Source of the DNA: Paracoccaceae bacterium | Lineage (GTDB): Bacteria; Pseudomonadota; Alphaproteobacteria; Rhodobacterales; Rhodobacteraceae | Reading direction: 5' to 3' | DNA: 64,000 nt | Assembly: GCA_009773375.1 (NCBI GenBank) | Contig: WRPH01000009.1 | Location: 43,783-107,782, forward strand | Shown: positions 58,201-64,000 of the stretch, piece by piece | Layout: every line of letters begins with the position of its first letter | Numbering within the stretch: the stretch's first letter is position 1 | Position numbers and translations under genes: made by a program | Notes under the pieces: generated by a model | What the model saw: only the letters and a program-made list of their open reading frames with translations | Database searches by the model: none | Told to the model about the DNA's origin: nothing

Positions 58201-59200
58201 CCAAAATGTCATTCAGCGAATCAACCTGATAAAGGTCGCCGCCCAAGCCGCCGATCAGGCTGTCATTGCCGGTGCCGCCGTCAAGAATGTCGCCGCCGCC
58301 CATGCCGTAGATGGTGTCATTGCCTCCAAGGCCCAGCAGCAGGTTTTTGCCCATCGCGCCGATATTTCCACCAGACGCGCTGTTGCCGATCAGGATGTTG
58401 TCCAGCTCGTTGCCGGTGCCGTTCAGATCGAACTCGGTGGTCAAAGTCAGGCGTTCGAAGTTGGCACCAAGGGTGAAATCAACCGACGAGGTGACCAGAT
58501 CGTTGCCCTCGCCCAGAAGTTCCGTCAGCGTTTCAGCGGAAGACCCGACAACATAGCTGTCATCACCGGTGCCGCCGATCATGGTATCGTTTTCGCCCAT
58601 GCCATCCAGAATGTCATTGCCTGCGCCGCCGGTCAGCACGTTGGTGCCGGCATCACCGATCAACGTGTCGCCAGAAGCAGAGCCGATCAGGTTCTGGATT
58701 CCGAACAGACGGTCACCCTGCGCATCGCCGCCAGAACCAAGCCCGGTGGTGATATTGACGGAAACCCCCGCAGCCGAGGCTGAGTAATCAACGGTGTCGA
58801 TGCCGAGCCCGCCATCCAGCGTATCGCCACCTGCGCCGCCGATCAGCACGTTGTCACCATCGTTGCCCGTCAGCGAGTCGGCAAAGGCAGAACCACGGAT
58901 GTTTTCGAAGTTCAGCAAGACATCGTTTTGCGCATCCCCACCAATGCCGGTGCCAAGGGCGAGGTTGACCGTCACCGCCGCAGCGGACAAGGAATAGTCA
59001 AGCAGATCAACACCGTCGCCGCCATCCAGGTTGTCATCGCCACCGCCGCCCTGAATCGTGTCGTTGCCCCCCCCGCCCAGAATGGTGTCATTACCCAGAT
59101 CGCCACGCAGGCTGTCATTGCCATCGTTGCCCGAGATCGAGTCTGCCGAAGTGGTGCCAAGATAAGTGTCGTTGCCCGAGGTGCCGATATAAGTTGCCAC
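55298..59200 (-). CDS. Giant RTX protein (1300 aa)
   Basis: A 1300-residue protein from GTG 59200 with GGAGA seven bases upstream. After an N-terminal part with two DYSxSAAxVxVNLxxGxGxGGDAQ modules, at least ten modules of about 95 residues follow. Each has the pattern DDTYxVDxxGDxVxE, GxDTVxSSVxWTLxxxxENLxLTG and AxNGTGNxxxNxLxGNxGxNxLxGGxGNDTLxGG. The C-terminus ([20 protein letters not shown] then SGSDFLFT) is a type I secretion signal close to that of the RTX protein at 1832-4402. An S-layer-like or adhesion/calcium-binding surface role is possible; no catalytic domain is seen. Confidence 0.88.
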   Translation of the reverse strand: MATYIGTSGNDTYLGTTSADSISGNDGNDSLRGDLGNDTILGGGGNDTIQGGGGDDNLDGGDGVDLLDYSLSAAAVTVNLALGTGIGGDAQNDVLLNFENIRGSAFADSLTGNDGDNVLIGGAGGDTLDGGLGIDTVDYSASAAGVSVNITTGLGSGGDAQGDRLFGIQNLIGSASGDTLIGDAGTNVLTGGAGNDILDGMGENDTMIGGTGDDSYVVGSSAETLTELLGEGNDLVTSSVDFTLGANFERLTLTTEFDLNGTGNELDNILIGNSASGGNIGAMGKNLLLGLGGNDTIYGMGGGDILDGGTGNDSLIGGLGGDLYQVDSLNDILVELVNEGIDTVQTTINWTLADNFENIILDGTGNLSGTGNSVANTLTGNAGNNLLSGMAGNDVINAGAGNDTLDGGTGSDDMAGDLGDDTYYVDAAGDSVTEGADAGTDTVYSSMTLTLERYVENLILTGIANLNGTGNASDNTMTGNAGNNSLSGGTGNDTLFGGAGNDTLNGGTGNDSVAGGTGDDTYYINATQDAVTELAGEGNDIVFAGAAWTMSDNVETLIQTGSSSFNATGNADDNTMTGNGGQNLLAGLAGNDVLNGGAGGDTLDGGTGNDTMSGGIGNDTFVVDTAGDQVIELLNEGIDTVRASFTYTLQTNFENLLLTGAAALNGTGNSAINVLTGNTGANLLSGLGGNDSLLGGEGNDTLDGGTGNDSLTGGNGDDLYIVDSIDDRTVEATLGGTDTVESSVNWTLTSFFENLTLTGAAAVNGVGNSLNNIIIGNGAANLIQGGNGNDTITAGAGNDTLDGGAGFDSLTGGTGDDLYLVDELTDVVVEAAGAGNDTVSAAVDWVLGANIENLILSGSSSNDGSGNGLANVIIGNSGANLLNGYGGNDTLNGGAGSDTLAGGAGDDSMVGGAGDDTFVVDSEGDVVVELAAGGSDTVQSSVTYALAATLEHLTLTGTAAINGTGNAAANRLIGNSGANQLIGGVGNDTLTGNAGNDTLTGGTGNDSMVGGVGDDSYSVDSVGDRVVELTGQGIDTVYASVTYSILSTVENLTLIGTSNINATGNSAANTLVGNTGNNLLSGGSGNDLLYGNAGNDTLDGGIGSDTMTGGTGDDTYFVSTLADVIVEAAGGGIDTVNSAVTLTLLGDLENLTLTGTGGTAGTGNAADNVITGNSGGNALSGMDGADTLVGAGGSDTLTGGSGADHFDFIGLTTGIDTITDFNVLDGGAAEGDVLHFIGLQSGTFAYVGAAAFSATGNTEARFVTGQLLIDFNGDGTSDMTLRMTGLTAETQISGSDFLFT

Positions 59201-59479
59201 AGTTTATCTCCGTACAATGCTGTCCCGGCAGGCCGGGGATGGGGTGAATGAGTGCATTGCCGTCAGGGATAGGGGAAACTTTGGGCCAAATTTGGGCCGG
59301 AAAGTCAGGTTTTTTACAACAATTGCAGCGAAATCAGGGCAGCCGTGGCAACAGATGCCGCAATGCTGTGAACCCCGACGACGCAAGCTGTTTGGGATCT
59401 CTCTGTTTTGAACAAGTCAATTCTTTTTGCAACGGTGGTATTTCAACCAGCGCGTCGCACGCGGCCAAGCTGGGCAGGC

Positions 59480-60454
59480 TCAGCCCTTGCCCAGCAGCGC
59501 CAAAAGCCGTGCTGCGGCAGCCTCTGGCGTTGCCTGCCCCGCAGCGACCTCGGCCCCCAGCTGGGTCAGAATACCCTTGGCAGGCTCGTGCGCCAACACC
59601 GCAAGCAAGCCGCGACGCACTTCTTCTTCGAACCAATGCCGCGCCTGTGCCGCGCGGCGACTGGCCCAATGGCCGTGCTGCTTGCGCCACTCGGACAACG
59701 CCTGCATTTCAGCCCAAGCGGTGGCTAATCCGGCCTCTTCCAGTGCGGATACGGTCATTGCCTTGGGAAACCCCGGCGGATCCTGGGGGCGCTTACGCAA
59801 CAATCGCAGCGCGCCCGCATAATCGGCACATGTGCGCATCGCGGCGGCTTTCAGATCGCCATCGGCCTTGTTGACCAGGATCAGATCGGCCATTTCCATG
59901 ATACCGCGCTTGACGCCCTGCAATTCATCGCCGCCTGCCGGGGCAAGCAGCAGGATGAACAGATCGCAGAGTTCGGCCACCACGGTTTCGGATTGGCCAA
60001 CCCCGACGGTTTCGATCAGCACCACATCAAACCCGGCGGCTTCGCAGAGCGCCACCGCCTCACGCGTGCGGCGGGCGACGCCGCCCATCTGCGCTTGCGA
60101 CGGCGAAGGGCGGATGAAGGCGAGCGGGTCACGGGAAAGCCGCTCCATCCGGGTCTTGTCCCCCAGGATCGAGCCACCCGAGCGCGCTGAGGACGGGTCC
60201 ACCGCCAGCACCGCCACCCGCAACCCCTGCCCGGTCAGCATCAACCCGAAACTTTCGATGAAAGTGGATTTGCCAACGCCGGGGGTGCCAGACAGACCGA
60301 TGCGCAGCGCCTGCTTGTCTTGTCCGAGGGTCCCAAGCAACTGCAACGCCTGAGCGCGGTGATCAGCGCGGCCACTTTCCACCAGTGTGATGGCGCGGGC
60401 AAGACTGCGGCGGTCACCGGATTTCAGGGTCTGGGCAAGCTGGGTCAGGTCCAT
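59480..60454 (-). CDS. meaB: Methylmalonyl-CoA mutase-associated GTPase MeaB
   Basis: A 324-residue G3E-type GTPase. GGAGG lies seven bases before ATG 60454 (frame open far upstream without support). LSGTPGVGKSTFIESFG is Walker A, AVLAVDPSSARSGGSILGDK and IETVGVGQSETVVAEL the switch regions, and VNKADGDL the NKxD-like base-specificity motif. MeaB gates cobalamin loading and protects methylmalonyl-CoA mutase (or ethylmalonyl-CoA mutase). No mutase gene is in the window. Confidence 0.92.
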   Translation of the reverse strand: MDLTQLAQTLKSGDRRSLARAITLVESGRADHRAQALQLLGTLGQDKQALRIGLSGTPGVGKSTFIESFGLMLTGQGLRVAVLAVDPSSARSGGSILGDKTRMERLSRDPLAFIRPSPSQAQMGGVARRTREAVALCEAAGFDVVLIETVGVGQSETVVAELCDLFILLLAPAGGDELQGVKRGIMEMADLILVNKADGDLKAAAMRTCADYAGALRLLRKRPQDPPGFPKAMTVSALEEAGLATAWAEMQALSEWRKQHGHWASRRAAQARHWFEEEVRRGLLAVLAHEPAKGILTQLGAEVAAGQATPEAAAARLLALLGKG

Positions 60455-60595
60455 GGCGGCTCCTCCGTCGTGGTGTTTCTGCCGGAAATGCACGGCGATG
60501 GCCAGAGGCACGGCGGTGTCTGTCCGCATGGTTTGGTGCGGGCACTTGCCAAGGCGCGGCAAACCGCCCCATCTTGGCGGAAAATGGAGATGATG

Positions 60596-61366
60596 ATGCC
60601 CCCTACACCGCTTGCCTTGATCACCGCAGGCCCTTCGGCGATTGGCCGCAGCTTTGTCTTGGCCTTGGCAGGGGCGGGCCATGATGTGGCGTTCACCCAT
60701 CTTGGCCAGACAGGAGCCGCCGCCGATTTGATCGCGGCGGTGGCAGCGCTGGGGCGGCGCGCGCGCGCTTGGGAAAGCGATGCCAGCGATGCAGCTCAGG
60801 TGCAGGCTTTTCACGCCGAGGCGGCGGCCTGGGCCGGGGTCGCGCCGCAGGTGATGGTCAACAATGCCGGGATTCAGACCTGGTCGAGCCTGCTGGATCT
60901 GAAGGTCGACGACTGGAACCGGGTGATGGCGACCAACCTGCGCGGCACTTTTCTGAACACTCAGGCGGCGGCGAGGGCGATGATCGCGGCCGGGCATGGT
61001 GGCGCGATCATCACGCTGGGGTCGGGCTGCAACAAACTGGCCTTCCCGAAACTGGTGGATTACACCGCCTCAAAGGGTGGGATCGAGCAGTTCACCAAGG
61101 TGGCTGCGGTGGAATTGGGGCCGCATGGCATCCGCGTGAACTGCATTGCGCCGGGGGCAATCGCCACCGAGCGCACCGCCGCCGAGGCCGGGGATTATGC
61201 GGCAACATGGGCCAAGGTCACGCCGCTGCGCCGGGTGGGCGTGCCCGAGGATCTGACCGGGCCACTGTTGTTCCTGATTTCCGATGCAGCAGCCTTTGTG
61301 ACCGGGCAGACGATCTGGGTCGATGGCGGCGTGTTCAGCCAAGCCAACTGGCCCTATGAAACCTAG
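60596..61366 (+). CDS. SDR-family oxidoreductase
   Basis: A 256-residue classical short-chain dehydrogenase. TAGPSAIGRSFVLALAGAGH replaces the usual GGxxGIG with GPSAIG; NNAG is intact, the catalytic Ser lies in ITLGSGCN, and YTASKGG holds Tyr and Lys. C-terminal GQTIWVDGG is typical. Several ATGs occur in a row (60584, 60590, 60593, 60596); the last has GGAG six bases upstream. Divergent from meaB. The substrate, a sugar, polyol or acyl, cannot be told. Confidence 0.85.
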   Translation: MPPTPLALITAGPSAIGRSFVLALAGAGHDVAFTHLGQTGAAADLIAAVAALGRRARAWESDASDAAQVQAFHAEAAAWAGVAPQVMVNNAGIQTWSSLLDLKVDDWNRVMATNLRGTFLNTQAAARAMIAAGHGGAIITLGSGCNKLAFPKLVDYTASKGGIEQFTKVAAVELGPHGIRVNCIAPGAIATERTAAEAGDYAATWAKVTPLRRVGVPEDLTGPLLFLISDAAAFVTGQTIWVDGGVFSQANWPYET

Positions 61367-61398
61367 GGTGCGAGAGGTGCGTGCCATCACGCACCCTA
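61364..61398. terminator. Bidirectional hairpin between the SDR and LysR genes
   Basis: TAGGGTGCG (61364-61372), which includes the SDR stop codon, pairs with CGCACCCTA (61390-61398) over a 17-base loop. The LysR gene ends five bases later on the other strand. No long T-run; position between converging genes is the main support. Confidence 0.55.
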
Positions 61399-61402
61399 CC
61401 TC

Positions 61403-62332
61403 TTACGCGCCTTGTGGACCTTCTGTCGCCCGCCGTACCGCATCGCGCACATGCGCGGCCATATAGTCGGTGAACAGCTTGACCTTGGGATCTTTCAGCC
61501 GGCGATGTTGCGACAGACTGGAAAGCTGCGTCGGCAACGGCGGCGTGGTCACTGCCACCGGAACCAAGGCACCCGAGCGCAGATGATCGGCCACCTCGAA
61601 CACCGGCTTCATCACAATGCCGCGCCCATCCAACGCCCAGCCTGTCAGCACATCGCCATCGTCACTTTCGAACGGCCCGGTAATTTCAAACCGTCTCACC
61701 CCGTCGGTGGTTTGCAGCGCCCATTGAAATTCTTTTGCGCCAGGGAAACGCAAATTCAGACAATCATGCTTTTCCGCAACCAGCGCGGCCCCATCTGCAG
61801 GCATGCCACGCCGGGCGACATAGGCGGGGGCGGCACATAACACCCGCGGGCAATCGGTGATCAGACGAACTTTCAGGGTGGAGTCGTCCAGCATGCCAAG
61901 GTGGAACGCCACATCCAACCCTTCAGCGGTGACGTCGATCACCCGATCCGACAATCGTAGTCGCACGTCGATTTGCGGATACATTTCCTTGAACACCGGC
62001 ACCTGTGGCGCAATGAACCGTCGCCCAACGCCCAATGGCGCGGAAACAAAGATGGTGCCGCGCGGGTTTTGCGTCATATCCATCACTGCGGCTTCGGCCT
62101 CATCGATGGCGTCCAGCACCTTGCGCGCGCCCTCATAGAAGATGCGTCCGTTTTCGGTGGGTTGCAGGCTGCGGGTGGTGCGCGAAAACAGCCTTACACC
62201 CAAATATTTCTCAAGCTCTGAAATCCGCGCCGAGGCGACCGCGGGTGAGGTGCGCTGGTCGCGGGCCGCCGCTGACATGCTGCCCAAATCATACACCCGC
62301 ACGAACATCTTGATGTTGTTGACGTAGGACAT
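61403..62332 (-). CDS. LysR-family transcriptional regulator
   Basis: A 309-residue regulator. The N-terminal winged HTH (MSYVNNIKMFVRVYDLGSMS, AVASARISELEKYLGVRLFS and RTTRSLQPTENG) and the LysR substrate domain (GTIFVSAPLGVGRRFIAPQV, VRLRLSDRVIDVTAEGLDVA) are in place. It is divergent from puuD with 96 bases between the starts, so it is a candidate regulator of urate oxidation, although this CrgA-like subgroup is broad. Confidence 0.9.
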   Translation of the reverse strand: MSYVNNIKMFVRVYDLGSMSAAARDQRTSPAVASARISELEKYLGVRLFSRTTRSLQPTENGRIFYEGARKVLDAIDEAEAAVMDMTQNPRGTIFVSAPLGVGRRFIAPQVPVFKEMYPQIDVRLRLSDRVIDVTAEGLDVAFHLGMLDDSTLKVRLITDCPRVLCAAPAYVARRGMPADGAALVAEKHDCLNLRFPGAKEFQWALQTTDGVRRFEITGPFESDDGDVLTGWALDGRGIVMKPVFEVADHLRSGALVPVAVTTPPLPTQLSSLSQHRRLKDPKVKLFTDYMAAHVRDAVRRATEGPQGA

Positions 62333-62428
62333 TTTCGCGCCAATCTTGAAAGTATTCCCGGCGTTTTCAGGATTAACAGGTAAGTGCCGTCCGGTATACC
62401 CTTTCGGTAAAGCAAATGGAGACCGCCG

Positions 62429-63664
62429 ATGTATGATTGGATCGTGTTGGGGGAATGGGTGGAAATCGCCATCCGCTGGCTACATGTCACCACGGCAATT
62501 GCCTGGATCGGGTCGTCTTTCTATTTTATCGCACTGGATCTGGGTCTGCGGCAAACCCCCAGCTTGCCCCCCTTGGCACATGGCGAGGAATGGCAGGTGC
62601 ATGGCGGCGGCTTTTACCACATCCAGAAATACCTGGTCGCCCCGGAGATGATGCCGGAGCATCTGACATGGTTCAAATGGGAGAGCTACGCGACCTGGCT
62701 GTCGGGTTTTGCGATGCTGGTGCTGGTCTATTATCTGGGATCAACGCTGTATCTGATCGACCCCGAGGTCGCGGATCTGACGCAGTGGGAAGCAATTGCA
62801 ATCTCGCTGGGGTCACTGGCGTTTGGATGGGTCGCCTATGATCTGATCTGCAAGAGCCGGTTCGGCGATGACAACACCCGGCTGATGATCGGGCTTTATG
62901 TCATACTGGTCGGCATGGCCTGGGGCTACACGCAGGTCTTCACCGGACGTGCGGCGCTGCTGCATCTGGGGGCGTTCACCGCGACGATCATGTCGGCAAA
63001 CGTGTTCATGATCATCATGCCGAACCAGCGCATCGTGGTGGCGGATCTGAAGGCCGGTCGTAAACCCGATCCGAAATACGGCAAGATCGCCAAACAGCGC
63101 AGCACCCACAACAATTACCTGACGCTGCCGGTGCTGTTTCTAATGCTGTCGAACCATTACCCGCTGGTGTTTGCGACGCAATATAACTGGCTGATCGCCA
63201 GCCTTGTCTTCCTGATGGGGGTGACGATCCGGCACTGGTTCAACAGCAAACACGCCCGCAAAGGCAACCCGCACTGGACATGGCTGGCAACAGCGCTGCT
63301 GTTTTTGCTGATCGCCTGGCTTTCGACCGCACCCATGCGGCAACGAGCTGAAGCGATCGCGCTTGACGGCCCGGCGCTGACCTATGCGGCCGCCGAAGGC
63401 TTTGACGAGGTGGTGAGCATCGTGCAAGGCCGCTGCGCGATGTGCCACGCGACCGAGCCGGGGTTCGAAGGTGTACCCTTCGCGCCGAAGAATGTGGTGC
63501 TGGAAAGCCCAAACCAGATCGCACAAGAAGCACGACGGATTTACATGCAAGCCGGGCTCAGTAACGCGATGCCACCGGCAAATCTGTCTTACATGGAGCC
63601 TGCCGAACGCGCCGCGATTGTCCGCTGGTTTCAATCTGCAGGGACTACAGGCAGCAAAAGCTGA
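62429..63664 (+). CDS. puuD: Urate hydroxylase PuuD (membrane-bound, cytochrome c domain)
   Basis: A 411-residue integral membrane enzyme that oxidises urate to 5-hydroxyisourate and passes electrons to the respiratory chain. About eight helices with conserved His and Trp (VEIAIRWLHVTTAIAWIGSS, HGGGFYHIQKYLVAPE, FKWESYATWLSGF, MPNQR) are followed by a C-terminal cytochrome c domain with CAMCH (C336, C339, H340). The ribosome site is weak. Divergent from the LysR gene; other ureide genes may follow beyond the window. Confidence 0.93.
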   Translation: MYDWIVLGEWVEIAIRWLHVTTAIAWIGSSFYFIALDLGLRQTPSLPPLAHGEEWQVHGGGFYHIQKYLVAPEMMPEHLTWFKWESYATWLSGFAMLVLVYYLGSTLYLIDPEVADLTQWEAIAISLGSLAFGWVAYDLICKSRFGDDNTRLMIGLYVILVGMAWGYTQVFTGRAALLHLGAFTATIMSANVFMIIMPNQRIVVADLKAGRKPDPKYGKIAKQRSTHNNYLTLPVLFLMLSNHYPLVFATQYNWLIASLVFLMGVTIRHWFNSKHARKGNPHWTWLATALLFLLIAWLSTAPMRQRAEAIALDGPALTYAAAEGFDEVVSIVQGRCAMCHATEPGFEGVPFAPKNVVLESPNQIAQEARRIYMQAGLSNAMPPANLSYMEPAERAAIVRWFQSAGTTGSKS

Positions 63665-63935
63665 TCCGTCCGATCTGGCGGAGCGCCTGCGGCGCAAGCC
63701 CTTTGCCTCGCCTGCGCGCTGGCGCCCTTCAGCTCAGGATCAGGGGGCTTTCTGCCCCCTCGCTGCGCTCACCCCCGAGGATATTTAAGGACAGCTGAAA
63801 ATCAGCGTTCGGCTGTCCTTGAATTTCAACGCCGGAATACTTGGATTCCGGATTGGTTGAGCGGCAACGGAGCTGGTTGGCCTCTGGCGACTGAAAAATG
63901 GCGCGTCGCAAGGTGCTCAGGTTGACAGCTGCGGC
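63665..63935. other. Intergenic region with REP-like hairpins after puuD
   Basis: GC hairpins include CAGGGGGC (63743-63750) with its complement GCCCCCTCG about seven bases on, followed by CCCCCGAGGATATTTAAGGA, resembling the type B/A REP arms elsewhere. An inverted repeat GGACAGCTGA / TCGGCTGTCC spans about 63788-63820. I see no gene here. Confidence 0.5.
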
Positions 63936-64000
63936 TCAGGTGCCACGGGGTTTGGCGCGCAGGGTGGGTTCGGCTTCGGTAGGGTCTTCCGGCCAGGGGT
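63936..64000 (-). CDS. C-terminal end of a gene entering from the right edge
   Basis: On the minus strand a frame enters from the window edge and reads PWPEDPTEAEPTLRAKPRGT before TGA at 63938-63936. The proline/glutamate-rich tail looks like a protein C-terminus and leaves a plausible gap to puuD in convergent arrangement. Too short to identify. Confidence 0.35.
   Translation of the reverse strand, partial: PWPEDPTEAEPTLRAKPRGT

Noticed and set aside
57251-58783. A 510-codon plus-strand frame antisense to the giant RTX gene
   Set aside because: Same effect: repetitive GC-rich coding DNA leaves antisense frames open; the product is low-complexity valine/alanine repeats.
52000-59000. Tandem short repeats that could suggest a CRISPR array
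   Set aside because: The repeats are degenerate nonapeptide codons inside open frames, with no constant repeat and spacer structure.

Overview
The window looks like chromosomal DNA of a high-GC alphaproteobacterium of the Rhodobacteraceae/Paracoccaceae group. Supporting signs are the TIGR02186/TauE pair, Hint-domain RTX proteins, a cytochrome-type urate hydroxylase PuuD, the dnaX-ybaB-recR block, and GC-rich REP-like intergenic palindromes of a kind familiar from this family. Genus and species cannot be fixed from the sequence alone. No rRNA, tRNA or CRISPR array was recognised.

Layout. 1-7.9 kb: end of tag, a DUF2087 gene, an IlvE-type aminotransferase, a minus-strand RTX protein, a universal stress protein, a gene whose signal peptide is interrupted by an in-frame stop, a NifU-type Fe-S protein, tsaB and rimI. 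8-13.7 kb: a complete BMP-family (nucleoside-type) ABC importer followed by a purine nucleoside phosphorylase, which reads as a nucleoside uptake and salvage block. 13.7-17.7 kb: a TauE/SafE exporter coupled to a TIGR02186 protein, then a glutamate-1-semialdehyde-aminomutase-like enzyme coupled to a small NAD(P)-binding dehydrogenase.

17.7-29.3 kb is a mobile island. It begins in a truncated SRAP (YedK/HMCES) gene and holds a remnant of a TcmP C-terminus. Next come a repressor/Cro-like pair over an array of three palindromic operators, a scrambled early region with probable deletion junctions, and an orphan phage tail-tip module (DUF1833, NlpC/P60, TipJ-type J protein, tail fibre, two small fibre-associated genes). 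A Dam-type methylase and a DUF5131 (phage Gp37/Gp68, three-Cys) plus TcmP pair complete it. A perfect 24-bp direct repeat follows both the TcmP remnant and the intact TcmP gene and brackets the island. No integrase, terminase, portal or capsid gene is visible.

29.5-39.2 kb is housekeeping: a YbjN-like protein, proC, a CsaA-like protein, a 2-hydroxyacid dehydrogenase, a sulfotransferase, a tyrosine phosphatase, dnaX-ybaB-recR, a cold-shock protein, a degenerate receiver-like protein, an esterase and a class II aldolase. 39.2-49 kb is a minus-strand peptide-type ABC importer with a phosphodiesterase and a CocE/NonD hydrolase, divergent from choline sulfatase betC. 49-51.4 kb has a small cysteine-rich exported protein, a PKHD dioxygenase, a copper pair (PCu(A)C plus a DUF2946-like protein) and rpmB. 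51.8-59.2 kb holds two giant convergent RTX proteins, one with a C-terminal Hint domain; no type I secretion genes are in the window. 59.5-64 kb has meaB, an SDR, a LysR regulator, puuD and the end of one more gene.

The most notable material is the island, with its two traces of a DUF5131/TcmP system, its operator array and a repressor that lacks S24 catalytic residues. Also notable are the RTX/Hint pair and a REP-type palindrome translated in frame inside a hydrolase.
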